Below, piece by piece: positions 1-7,296 of a stretch of DNA of 7,849 bases. The DNA is from Myxococcales bacterium (GTDB taxonomy: Bacteria; Myxococcota_A; UBA9160; SMWR01). The translations under genes and the position numbers were made by a program. The notes under the pieces were generated by a model. That model was not told where the DNA came from and did no database searches. It saw only the letters and a list, made by a program, of their open reading frames with translations. The stretch spans positions 1 through 7,849 of the forward strand of contig JACZVU010000127.1 of the NCBI GenBank assembly GCA_022572485.1, in the 5' to 3' direction. The first letter of the stretch is position 1; each line of letters begins with the position of its first letter.

Positions 1-525
1 GAGCGATATCGAAAGGTAGTCGTCCCGAAGCTGACCGAGGAGTTCGCGTTCAAGAACGTGCACCAGGTGCCCGCGATGACGAAGATCGTGGTCAACATGG
101 GGCTCGGTGTAGCGGCGGCGAATCCCAAGCTGATCGAAAATGCGACCAGCGAGCTTGCGATGATCACTGGCCAGAAGCCCGTGGTGCGCAAAGCCCGTAA
201 GTCTGTCGCGAACTTCAAGCTTCGCGAGGGGCAGGCCATTGGTTGTTCGGTGACTCTGCGCGGAGCACGGATGTGGGAATTTTTTGACCGCTTGATGAAT
301 ATTTCGCTCCCGAGGGTTCGAGACTTCAAGGGTCTGTCGCCGAAGGCCTTTGACGGCCGCGGCAACTACTCGCTCGGCATCCGGGAGCAGATCATTTTCC
401 CTGAAGTAGACTATGACAAGATCGAGCACGTTACAGGACTGAACGTCACGATCTGTACAACGGCGCGCAATGATGCAGAGGGGAGATCTCTCTTGACCCA
501 TCTCGGCGTTCCGTTTCGGCAGTGA
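1..525 (+). CDS. rplE: 50S ribosomal protein L5 (5' end cut by window)
   Basis: L5 sits in the central protuberance of the large subunit, binds 5S rRNA and helps bridge to the small subunit. The reading frame is open from base 1 (first residues [11 protein letters not shown]), so the true start lies a few codons upstream of the window; 174 codons are visible against about 180 in the family. The N-terminal part carries the L5 pattern KIVVNMGLG, the middle has [19 protein letters not shown] and the 5S-binding stretch GCSVTLRG, and the C-terminal domain has the diagnostic [17 protein letters not shown] and the closing GVPF. An internal GTG at 58 is in frame but is not the start, because family-conserved sequence continues upstream. 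The stop is TGA at 523-525. The next gene is rpsH after only 25 bases; rpsN, which normally sits between them, is absent. Identification is secure. Confidence 0.98.
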   Translation, partial: ERYRKVVVPKLTEEFAFKNVHQVPAMTKIVVNMGLGVAAANPKLIENATSELAMITGQKPVVRKARKSVANFKLREGQAIGCSVTLRGARMWEFFDRLMNISLPRVRDFKGLSPKAFDGRGNYSLGIREQIIFPEVDYDKIEHVTGLNVTICTTARNDAEGRSLLTHLGVPFRQ

Positions 526-554
526 AAAGGACGAGGCGGATGAAAACGTCATGA
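525..554 (+). other. rplE-rpsH junction: Shine-Dalgarno and 4-codon minicistron where rpsN is expected
   Basis: A purine-rich AAAAGG (525-530) lies 9 bases before an ATG at 540 that opens a four-codon frame (Met-Lys-Thr-Ser) and stops at TGA 552-554. That stop overlaps the first rpsH start codon (ATG 551-553), giving an ATGA coupling arrangement like several other junctions in this operon. The rpsH ATG itself is 14 bases from the nearer GAGG (533-536), a long spacer. Either ribosomes start at 540 and re-initiate at rpsH, or the tiny frame is chance. It could also be the scar of a deleted rpsN; that is inference. Confidence 0.45.
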
Positions 555-946
555 TGACTGACCCGATCAGTGACATGTTGACTCGAATTCGGAATGCGGG
601 CATCGCTCGACAGGAGCAGACGGCATGTCCTTTTTCGAAACAAAAGTTGGCCATCGCAAAAGTACTCGAAGACGCGGGTTTCATTGAGGCCGTTCGCGCC
701 GAACCTCATCAAGGACATCCGGCTCTGGTGATGTCCATTCGTTACGACGAGCACGGGAAGCCCCTGATCGATGGAATTCGGCGGGTGAGCAAGCCGGGGC
801 GCCGGGTCTACGTGGGCACGCGCGAAATCTGGAAGGTTCGCAATGGCCTTGGTATTTCGGTGATCTCGACTTCGAAGGGAATCTTGTCGGATGCGAGCGC
901 GCGAGAGGCTTCCGTCGGCGGCGAAGTCCTGTGTGAGGTTTGGTAG
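551..946 (+). CDS. rpsH: 30S ribosomal protein S8
   Basis: S8 binds the central domain of 16S rRNA (helix 21) early in 30S assembly and, in E. coli, represses the spc operon by binding its mRNA. The 131-residue product matches the usual family length. It opens with the family signature DPISDMLTRIRNAG (residues 4-17) and ends with the highly conserved C-terminal RNA-binding region: GLGISVISTSKGILSD at 99-114 (STSKG at 106-110) and GGEVLCEVW at 123-131. Two tandem ATGs (551 and 554) could both serve as start; the first is given because its position overlaps the stop of the preceding minicistron. The stop TAG (944-946) is two bases before rplF. The S8 target site that would show autoregulation is not in the window; in E. 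coli it lies at the start of rplE, upstream of this sequence. Confidence 0.98.
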   Translation: MMTDPISDMLTRIRNAGIARQEQTACPFSKQKLAIAKVLEDAGFIEAVRAEPHQGHPALVMSIRYDEHGKPLIDGIRRVSKPGRRVYVGTREIWKVRNGLGISVISTSKGILSDASAREASVGGEVLCEVW

Positions 947-948
947 GA

Positions 949-1494
949 ATGTCGCGAATAGGCAAAGCTCCGGTTGCGATTCCCGACGGTGTGACGGTGG
1001 ATCGCGTTGGAGGCGAAATCCGGGTGAAGGGCCCGAAGGGTACGCTTTCCGAACGGATGCCGGATAGCATCGACATCAAGATCGAAAATTCGGAAGTCGT
1101 CTTCGAACGGCCCGACAACCGGCGGGGCAATCGGGAGCTACACGGGCTTGCGAGGGCGCTCGTCGCCAATATGGTGCACGGTGTCATACAGCCGTTCGTA
1201 AAGGAGCTGGAGATCCAGGGTGTCGGATACCGGGCAGAGGTGGACGCAAAGATGTTGAAGTTGAACGTCGGCTACTCGCATTCCATCGACATGCCGATTC
1301 CCGAGGGCCTCCAGGTTTCGGTGGACCGCAACGTGATCGTGCGGATCGAGGGAACCAGCACTCAGAAAGTAGGCCAGTTTGCTGCGAATGTCCGCTCGGT
1401 GAGACCTCCGGAGCCCTATAAAGGCAAGGGGATCCGCTATGTGGGCGAGCGGGTTCGACGCAAGGTCGGAAAATCCGGAGCGGCGGCAGGGTGA
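949..1494 (+). CDS. rplF: 50S ribosomal protein L6
   Basis: L6 sits near the factor-binding stalk base of the 50S subunit, contacting the sarcin-ricin loop region of 23S rRNA. The 181-residue protein begins MSRIGKAPVAIPDGV, the standard L6 N-terminus, and contains both L6 half-domains: the first with VKGPKGTLS (27-34) and HGLARALVANMVHGV (65-79), the second with LEIQGVGYRAEV (87-98) and the family signature PEPYKGKGIRY (154-164). The ATG at 949 is chosen because the family N-terminus starts exactly there; GAGG at 935-938 gives a 10-base spacer. An in-frame TTG at 940 would add three unsupported residues. The stop overlaps the Shine-Dalgarno of rplR. Nothing unusual is seen in the protein. Confidence 0.98.
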   Translation: MSRIGKAPVAIPDGVTVDRVGGEIRVKGPKGTLSERMPDSIDIKIENSEVVFERPDNRRGNRELHGLARALVANMVHGVIQPFVKELEIQGVGYRAEVDAKMLKLNVGYSHSIDMPIPEGLQVSVDRNVIVRIEGTSTQKVGQFAANVRSVRPPEPYKGKGIRYVGERVRRKVGKSGAAAG

Positions 1495-1504
1495 GGTTGC
1501 GGTG
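1493..1504 (+). promoter_or_regulatory. Ribosome binding site fixing a GTG start for rplR
   Basis: GAGG at 1493-1496 overlaps the rplF stop codon (TGA 1492-1494) and lies 5 bases before GTG 1502-1504. The open frame extends upstream to an ATG at 1439 inside rplF, but that extension has no resemblance to L18, so this ribosome binding site decides the start. Confidence 0.75.
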
Positions 1505-1873
1505 AAGCGGAAAATTGAAAACGCAAAAGTGAGGGCCTGGCTTGGCCGGCGCGCTCGCACGCAGCGAAAGATCAAGGGTTCTGGCCACCCGAGGCTAACC
1601 GTCTATCGAAGCGCAAAACATATCTACGCTCAAATCGAGGAAGCCGAAACCGGTCGAACGATCATGACGGTGTCATCCCGATCGAAACAACTGATGGGGA
1701 ACGCGACGGCTACAGGAAACGTGGAGGCGGCGAAGATCGTCGGAAAGGCGATTGCGGTGGCTGCGCTCGAGAAGAATATCGACCGGATTGTGTTCAACAG
1801 AAACGGATTCCTTTATCACGGGCGGGTGAAAGCACTCGTGGAGGCCGCGCGTGAAGCCGGCCTTCAGTTCTGA
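1502..1873 (+). CDS. rplR: 50S ribosomal protein L18 (GTG start)
   Basis: L18 binds 5S rRNA together with L5 and anchors it in the central protuberance. The 123-residue product from GTG 1502 is the normal length. It has a very basic N-terminal tail (residues 2-26, with RRARTQRKIKG), then the conserved core PRLTVYRSAKHIYAQ (30-44), the helix with VGKAIAVAALEKNI (80-93), and the diagnostic ending FNRNGFLYHGRVKALVEAAREAGLQF split across residues 98-123. It follows rplF by 7 bases, and translation is probably coupled because the Shine-Dalgarno overlaps the rplF stop. The TGA stop is at 1871-1873. A 37-base spacer to rpsE, the largest gap in the window, follows. Identification is secure; only the exact start codon carries mild doubt. 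Confidence 0.97.
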   Translation: MKRKIENAKVRAWLGRRARTQRKIKGSGHPRLTVYRSAKHIYAQIEEAETGRTIMTVSSRSKQLMGNATATGNVEAAKIVGKAIAVAALEKNIDRIVFNRNGFLYHGRVKALVEAAREAGLQF

Positions 1874-1910
1874 GCCCATGCGAAATTCAGCTCAAGGGTG
1901 ATGTCAAGCG

Positions 1911-2399
1911 ATGCATAACAAGCAAATCAACCCCAACGATTACGAATTGACGGATCGTGTAGTTCATATTAACCGCGTGGCCAAGGTCGTGAAGGGTGGC
2001 CGCCGCTTTAGCTTCAGTGCCCTGGTCATCGTCGGCGACGGCGATGGCGTCGTCGGCGCGGGTTACGGCAAGGCGGGCGAGGTTCCCGAGGCGATTCGCA
2101 AGGCGATCGAGCGGGCGCGTATGTCGTTACTGCGCGTCCCTTTGGTCGAGGGAACACTGCCTCACGAAATCATCGGGCGCTTTGGGGCCGCCAGGGTGCT
2201 GCTTCGGCCAGCATCCTCAGGAACCGGTGTGATTGCTGGTGGTCCGGTTCGCGCTGTGCTCGAGAGTGCGGGCGTGAAGGACGTCCTGACCAAGACATTG
2301 GGAACGAACAACCCCAACAACGTGGTTCGCGCAACGATGACGGCACTCGAGGAACTCCGAGATCCCGTCGAGCGCAAGCGCCAGCTGAGGCGAGCATGA
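1911..2399 (+). CDS. rpsE: 30S ribosomal protein S5
   Basis: S5 lies at the mRNA entry side of the 30S subunit, contacts S4 and 16S helix 34, and contributes to decoding accuracy; changes in its loop give spectinomycin resistance in other bacteria. The 162-residue protein has an N-terminal double-stranded-RNA-binding-like domain with [20 protein letters not shown] (22-41; the spectinomycin loop looks wild type), [20 protein letters not shown] (42-61), and a C-terminal domain with [20 protein letters not shown] (99-118) and [11 protein letters not shown] (133-143). The ATG at 1911 is the only possible start in this frame, because a stop lies at 1899-1901; AAGGG at 1894-1898 gives a somewhat long 12-base spacer. 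Its TGA overlaps the rpmD ATG by four bases (ATGA), so the two are probably translationally coupled. Confidence 0.98.
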   Translation: MHNKQINPNDYELTDRVVHINRVAKVVKGGRRFSFSALVIVGDGDGVVGAGYGKAGEVPEAIRKAIERARMSLLRVPLVEGTLPHEIIGRFGAARVLLRPASSGTGVIAGGPVRAVLESAGVKDVLTKTLGTNNPNNVVRATMTALEELRDPVERKRQLRRA

Positions 2400-2584
2400 G
2401 TACCAAGGGCCGAGTCAAGGTTCGCTGGGTTCGCAGTGCGATCGGGTTCAACCGCAGGCAGCGGATGACCCTGGTCGGGCTCGGCTTGAAGCGACTCAAC
2501 CAAAGGGTCGAATTGGAGGATACGCCGGCCGTTCGTGGGATGATCAATAAGGTGATTCACCTCGTCGTCGTGGAGGACGACTGA
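2396..2584 (+). CDS. rpmD: 50S ribosomal protein L30
   Basis: L30 is a small 50S protein found in most, but not all, bacterial lineages. This 62-residue product matches the usual length of about 60. It shows the family pattern: a beta strand with [11 protein letters not shown] (8-18), a basic helix [20 protein letters not shown] (21-40), and the closing [20 protein letters not shown] (41-60), which is diagnostic for L30. The start ATG overlaps the rpsE stop (ATGA, 2396-2399) and its own stop TGA overlaps the rplO ATG by one base (TGATG), placing it inside a chain of coupled genes. Its presence is a minor taxonomic clue, because some lineages lack L30. Confidence 0.97.
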   Translation: MSTKGRVKVRWVRSAIGFNRRQRMTLVGLGLKRLNQRVELEDTPAVRGMINKVIHLVVVEDD

Positions 2585-3023
2585 TGCTCGACCGATTGGC
2601 GCCGCATGCGGGATCCACGAGTTCGCCCAAGCGGGTCGGCCGGGGACCGGGTTCCGGTACGGGCAAGACCGCGGGGCGCGGAGTCAAGGGCCAGGGAAAA
2701 CGCTCGCCGGGCCGGCCGACTCCGTTCTGGTTCGAGGGTGGCCAGATGCCGTTGGTGCGGCGACTGCCCAAGCGCGGCTTCTTCAACCGGAATCGCGTCG
2801 TGTTCCAGATCGTGAATGTCGGCGCACTTTCGGTCTGCAAGGCCGATTCGACGGTGGATGCCGATGCGCTGCTGGCGCATGGGTTGATCCGGCGCAACGG
2901 CGGCGGAGTCAAGATTCTCGGTCAAGGTGAAGCGCCGAAGAACCTGACACTGAAGGTTCAGCGCGTGAGCAGTAGTGCGCGCAAGAAGATCGAGGAAGCG
3001 GGTGGGAGCATAGAACTGATCAA

Positions 3024-3027
<4 letters not shown>
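2584..3027 (+). CDS. rplO: 50S ribosomal protein L15
   Basis: L15 is a late-assembly 50S protein whose extended N-terminal tail threads into 23S rRNA. The 147-residue product has the typical Gly- and basic-rich tail (residues 9-50, with KRVGRGPGSGTGKTAGRG at 16-33), then FEGGQMPLVRRLPKRGFFN (50-68), the most conserved L15 stretch. The globular C-terminal domain ends with VQRVSSSARKKIEEAGGSIE (125-144), where the family places its terminal helix. The start overlaps the rpmD stop by one base and the stop overlaps the secY ATG by four bases. Linkage of rplO directly to secY is standard in bacteria. Nothing odd is seen. Confidence 0.98.
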
Positions 3028-4333
<1,306 letters not shown>

Positions 4334-4334
<1 letters not shown>

Positions 4335-4903
4335 TGAGCGCGCGGCGAATGCTGCTGCTCGGTCCGCCGGGGGCCGGCAAGGGTACGCAGGGCCTCCGCT
4401 TGGCTGCGAAACTCGGGATACCGCAGATCTCCACCGGGAGCATGCTGCGCGCGGCCGTTGCGGCTGGAACGGACGTCGGGCGACAGGCCCAGGATTACAT
4501 GGATCGCGGAAACCTGGTGCCCGATGCGGTCGTGATCGAGGTGGCCCAAGAGCGACTCTCACAAGGCGACGCCGAGTCGGGTTTCGTACTCGATGGTTTT
4601 CCGCGCACGACCGCTCAGGCCGAGGCTTTGGATGCGCTGTTGGAGCAGAGGGGTACAAGCCTCGAGCGCTGCATCGCGCTTGTCGTGGACGAGAACTCGC
4701 TGGTGGTCCGCCTGCTCGGGCGGGCGCAGATCGAGGGGCGAAGCGACGACAGTGAAGAGACGATTCGGACCCGAATGAGCGTCTACCGCACTCAGACGGC
4801 GCCGCTGGTCGACTATTACCGGAAGCGCGGGATCCTCGCTGAAGTGGATGGGCTCGGGAGCATCGAGGAGGTCGCCAAGCAGATCGAAGAGGCGCTGAGC
4901 TGA
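4334..4903 (+). CDS. adk: Adenylate kinase, short-LID form
   Basis: Adenylate kinase interconverts ATP + AMP and 2 ADP in the cytoplasm and balances adenine nucleotides. The 189-residue protein starts at ATG 4334, overlapping the secY TAA; an in-frame ATG at 4151 inside secY gives non-family sequence and is rejected. The P-loop GPPGAGKGT is at 10-18, the AMP-binding helix STGSMLRAAV at 33-42, and DGFPRT at 87-92. The LID is the short type (about GRAQIEGRSDDSEETIRTR, 129-147), without the roughly 25-residue insertion carrying the zinc-Cys or His/Ser/Asp/Thr cluster of the long form; its arginines are kept. The usual Asp of STGD is Ser here (S37), a departure in a conserved position. All other core motifs are intact, so the enzyme is probably active. 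Short-LID forms are common in actinobacteria and several other phyla. Confidence 0.96.
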
Positions 4904-5691
4904 TGGCGTTCGGAGAGCAGATTCCGATCAAGACCCGCCGCGAAATCGAGCTCATGCGCGAAGCGACCCGGCACGTCGCCGAGATCTTGCTCGAACTCCG
5001 GGGTTTCGTGGCCGACGGCGTGAGCACCGCTGAACTCGACCAGCACGCGGCCCGGGCGATCGAGGAGCGAGGTGTCGAATCGTCCTTCAAGGGCTACGAT
5101 CCCGGCGGCTTGCCCGGTTACCCGGCCGTTCTCTGCGTTTCAGTGAACGACGAGGTCGTCCACGGAATTCCCGGATCCCGCGTTCTCAAGGAAGGGGACA
5201 TCGTGGGTTTGGATTTTGGCGTATCGGTAGAGGGCTACCACGGCGACTCTGCGGTCACGGTGCCAGTCGGCGAGATCCGCCCGGAAGTCCAGAAGCTCTT
5301 GGACGTGACCCGGGATGCGCTGAACCATGGGATCGGTGCCGTGCGGGCCGGAAACCGCCTGTCGGGCATCGGGCACGCGGTGCAAGAGCATGTAGAAAAA
5401 GAGGAATACTCGGTCGTTCGGACCTTTGCGGGACACGGGATCGGCAGCAGGCTGCACGAGCCCCCGTGGATCCCGAATTACGGGGCGCCCTCGCGGGGGC
5501 CCCGTTTGTTGCCCGGGATGGTGCTTGCGATCGAGCCGATGGTGAACGCCGGCGGACCGGGTGTGCGGATGTTGGACGACGAGTGGACGGCTGTGACTGA
5601 AGACGGTTCACTCTCTGCCCACTTTGAACACACGGTGCTGGTTACGGAAAACGGCCCGGAGATCCTGACCAAGATCCCGGGGTCGCACTAG
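4903..5691 (+). CDS. map: Type I methionine aminopeptidase
   Basis: This enzyme removes the initiator methionine from new proteins when the second residue is small, using a two-metal centre in the pita-bread fold. The 262-residue protein matches bacterial type I MetAP (about 250-265). All five metal ligands can be placed by their motifs: D104 in VGLDFGV, D115 in GYHGDSA, H178 in GHGIG, E211 in AIEPM and E242 in FEHTVLVTE. The substrate-contacting His is H87 in NDEVVHGIP. No N-terminal zinc-finger or SH3-binding extension is present. The ATG at 4903 overlaps the adk stop (TGATG). The stop TAG (5689-5691) is followed by rpmJ after 19 bases, without the infA gene that often sits here. Nothing suggests loss of activity. 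Confidence 0.98.
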   Translation: MAFGEQIPIKTRREIELMREATRHVAEILLELRGFVADGVSTAELDQHAARAIEERGVESSFKGYDPGGLPGYPAVLCVSVNDEVVHGIPGSRVLKEGDIVGLDFGVSVEGYHGDSAVTVPVGEIRPEVQKLLDVTRDALNHGIGAVRAGNRLSGIGHAVQEHVEKEEYSVVRTFAGHGIGSRLHEPPWIPNYGAPSRGPRLLPGMVLAIEPMVNAGGPGVRMLDDEWTAVTEDGSLSAHFEHTVLVTENGPEILTKIPGSH

Positions 5692-5710
5692 AGGTCGGAG
5701 AGAGCAAGCG

Positions 5711-5824
5711 ATGAAGGTTCGAGCATCTGTACGGAAGATGTGTAGAAAGTGCCGGATCATTCGCCGGCGCGGCGTGGTTCGCGTCCTCTGCGAGAATCCG
5801 AAGCACAAGCAGCGGCAAGGCTAG
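5711..5824 (+). CDS. rpmJ: 50S ribosomal protein L36, zinc-binding (C+) form
   Basis: L36 is the smallest 50S protein; it binds 23S rRNA late in assembly. The 37-codon frame reads [14 protein letters not shown], continues [13 protein letters not shown] and ends [10 protein letters not shown], matching the family end to end. The zinc ribbon is complete: C11, C14, C27 and H32, so this is the C+ (zinc-binding) paralogue rather than the zinc-free C- form. GGAG at 5697-5700 lies 10 bases before the ATG. It sits between map and rpsM, as in many bacteria, but without infA just upstream. The gene is easily overlooked because of its size; the identification is nonetheless firm. Confidence 0.97.
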   Translation: MKVRASVRKMCRKCRIIRRRGVVRVLCENPKHKQRQG

Positions 5825-5839
5825 GGAGGTACGGCCATG
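5824..5839 (+). promoter_or_regulatory. Strong Shine-Dalgarno of rpsM
   Basis: GGGAGG (5824-5829) abuts the rpmJ stop and lies 7 bases before the rpsM ATG at 5837, the best ribosome binding site in the window. In E. coli, S4 represses the alpha operon through a pseudoknot around the rpsM start. Only 12 bases separate rpmJ and rpsM here, and I cannot see such a structure by eye. Confidence 0.6.
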
Positions 5840-6220
5840 GCACGCATTGCAGGCGTCGATCTGCCTCGCAGCAAGAGGCTCGAGATTGCGCTGACCTACA
5901 TCTACGGTATCGGCCGCACAACCGCACGAGAGATCTGCAGGAAGGCGGAGATTGATGCGGATTCCAAGACGGACGTTCTCTCCGAGGGCGAGGTGGTGCG
6001 GCTACGCGAAATCATCGAACGAGACTGCAAGGTCGAGGGCGATCTTCGCCGGGAAGTCTCGCAGAACATCAAGATGTTGATGGATATCGGATGCTACCGT
6101 GGCCTGCGTCACCGCCGAGGATTGCCGGTGAGAGGGCAGCGTACACACACCAATGCACGGACCCGAAAGGGCCCGAAGAAGACTGTCGCCGGCAAGAAGA
6201 AGACGCTGGCGAAGAAGTGA
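5837..6220 (+). CDS. rpsM: 30S ribosomal protein S13
   Basis: S13 sits in the head of the 30S subunit, forms bridges to L5 and the 50S central protuberance, and its C-terminal tail contacts P-site tRNA. The 127-residue product opens with [20 protein letters not shown], the family N-terminus, and has the helix-hairpin-helix-like [10 protein letters not shown] (21-30). The signature is [20 protein letters not shown] (88-107) followed by RTRKG, and the protein ends in a lysine-rich tail (113-127). The ATG at 5837 has a strong upstream GGGAGG. It is the first large gene of the alpha-operon segment. The stop TGA (6218-6220) is followed by a 25-base spacer to the TTG start of rpsK. No anomaly is seen in the protein. 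Confidence 0.98.
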   Translation: MARIAGVDLPRSKRLEIALTYIYGIGRTTAREICRKAEIDADSKTDVLSEGEVVRLREIIERDCKVEGDLRREVSQNIKMLMDIGCYRGLRHRRGLPVRGQRTHTNARTRKGPKKTVAGKKKTLAKK

Positions 6221-6230
6221 AACTTTTTGA

Positions 6231-6249
6231 AGAAGGTGGCATGAGTTGA
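6231..6249 (+). promoter_or_regulatory. rpsK translation start region: AGAAGG, two-codon ATG ORF, overlapping TTG
   Basis: AGAAGG at 6231-6236 is followed by an ATG at 6241 that reaches a stop after two codons (ATG AGT TGA, 6241-6249). The only possible rpsK start in frame is TTG 6246-6248, because the frame is closed by TGA at 6228-6230 and no ATG or GTG lies between. Spacing is 9 bases to the TTG but 4 to the ATG, so the Shine-Dalgarno fits the TTG better. The TTG and TGA overlap as TTGA. Confidence 0.6.
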
Positions 6250-6626
6250 AGAAAGGTGCTCGAAAGAAAGTAAAGAAGAATATTCAGACCGGAATTGCGC
6301 ACATCCAGTCGACGTTCAACAACACCATGATTACGATCACGGATGTCTCTGGGAATACACTGTGCTGGTCGACGGCGGGTAGCCAGGGTTTCAAGGGTTC
6401 GCGTAAGTCGACGCCCTTCGCGGCCCAGGTCGCTGCCGAAGAGTGCTCGAAGAAGGCCATGGAGCACGGGATCCGGCAGCTTTCGGTCTACGTGAAAGGC
6501 CCCGGCTCGGGTCGAGAGTCGGCGTTGCGGGCGTTACAGGCTGCGGGAATCAAGATCACCTTGATACGGGATGTCACACCGGTCCCACACAACGGCTGCC
6601 GCCCCCCCAAGAGGCGAAGGGTCTAG
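6246..6626 (+). CDS. rpsK: 30S ribosomal protein S11 (TTG start)
   Basis: S11 lies on the 30S platform near the mRNA exit and E-site side, partnering S6/S18 and 16S helix 45 regions. The 126-residue product has a basic N-terminal tail ([11 protein letters not shown], 2-12), then [18 protein letters not shown] (16-33), the strongly conserved [15 protein letters not shown] (51-65), [15 protein letters not shown] (83-97), and the invariant ending [18 protein letters not shown] (109-126). The Asn-Gly in HNGC (N116) corresponds to the residue known to be turned into isoaspartate in E. coli S11. The start is a TTG, uncommon for a highly expressed ribosomal gene, and overlaps the stop of a two-codon ATG frame; a small indel near the start, real or from sequencing, is possible. 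A run of seven C (6602-6608) encodes the end of the conserved Arg-Pro-Pro, so the frame there is correct. Confidence 0.96.
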   Translation: MKKGARKKVKKNIQTGIAHIQSTFNNTMITITDVSGNTLCWSTAGSQGFKGSRKSTPFAAQVAAEECSKKAMEHGIRQLSVYVKGPGSGRESALRALQAAGIKITLIRDVTPVPHNGCRPPKRRRV

Positions 6627-6635
6627 GAGAAGCAG

Positions 6636-7262
6636 ATGGCTCGATACAATGACGCGGTCTGTCGCCTCTGCCGGCGCGAGGGAACGAAGCTCTTCCTGAA
6701 GGGCGATCGATGCTTCAGCGCGAAGTGTGGAATCGAGCGTCGAGCGTATCCGCCGGGCCAGCACGGCCAAGGCAGAGTACGGTTTTCCGACTACGGGGCG
6801 CAGCTGCGCGAGCAGCAGAAGGTCAAGCGGATGTACGGTTTGCTGGAGAAGCAGTTCGCGGAGACGATGAACCGGGCCTCGCGCATGAAGGGGCGGGCGG
6901 GAGAAAACCTCCTGGTACTCCTCGAGCGACGCTTGGACAACGTGGTCTTCAGGATGGGTTTTTCGACATCTCGCGCCGAGGCGCGTCAGCTCGTGGGGCA
7001 CGGCCACTTTCTCATCAATGGTCGTCGCGCGAGTATTCCGTCGATGCTCGTCAAGCCTGGAGCCGTGATTTCGGTTGCCGAAAAGTCGCGCAAGATTGCG
7101 CGAATCGCAGGAGCGCTGGAAACGCTGGAGAGTCGCAGCGTCCCTCAGTGGGTGGAAATCAACAAGGAATCCTTTGAAGGTACCGTGAAGTCGCTGCCTG
7201 TTCGCGAAGACATCACGATGCCTATTCAGGAACAGCTGATCGTCGAGTGGTACTCGCGCTGA
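6636..7262 (+). CDS. rpsD: 30S ribosomal protein S4, zinc-binding (C+) form
   Basis: S4 nucleates 30S assembly by binding the 16S five-way junction, lines the mRNA entry site with S3 and S5, and represses the alpha operon in E. coli. The 208-residue length is standard. The N-terminal zinc-binding arrangement is complete with C9, C12, C26 and C31, so this is the C+ form, unlike E. coli S4. After [11 protein letters not shown] (35-45) and the helical region, the S4 RNA-binding domain runs from about 98 to 160 ([20 protein letters not shown] at 99-118, then [10 protein letters not shown]). It ends [12 protein letters not shown], as expected for the family. TAGGAGA (6624-6630) overlaps the rpsK stop and lies 5 bases before ATG 6636. 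rpoA follows after 34 bases. Confidence 0.98.
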   Translation: MARYNDAVCRLCRREGTKLFLKGDRCFSAKCGIERRAYPPGQHGQGRVRFSDYGAQLREQQKVKRMYGLLEKQFAETMNRASRMKGRAGENLLVLLERRLDNVVFRMGFSTSRAEARQLVGHGHFLINGRRASIPSMLVKPGAVISVAEKSRKIARIAGALETLESRSVPQWVEINKESFEGTVKSLPVREDITMPIQEQLIVEWYSR

Positions 7263-7296
7263 TCGCTCCGAAACAATCGGATTGGGGGTATTGACC

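Noticed and set aside
1439..1501. Upstream in-frame extension of rplR beginning at ATG 1439
   Set aside because: It overlaps rplF and has no L18 similarity; GTG 1502 has a well-placed GAGG and gives the normal length.
5481..5510. GC-rich inverted repeat (CGGGGC / GCCCCG with a 12-base loop) followed by TTTGTT, terminator-like
   Set aside because: It lies inside map, in sequence encoding conserved parts of the enzyme; the T tract is weak and broken, so it is more likely a by-product of Gly/Pro/Arg codons.
6221..6230. Run of five T after rpsM as a possible terminator
   Set aside because: No GC-rich stem precedes it, and rpsK follows within 25 bases in the same operon.
6602..6608. Run of seven C near the end of rpsK as a possible frameshift site or sequencing error
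   Set aside because: The frame through it gives the invariant S11 ending CRPPK and normal length, so the run is correctly read.
7291..7296. TTGACC resembling a -35 box before rpoA
   Set aside because: No plausible -10 element at 16-18 bases downstream; the position is within the rpoA ribosome-binding region and start.
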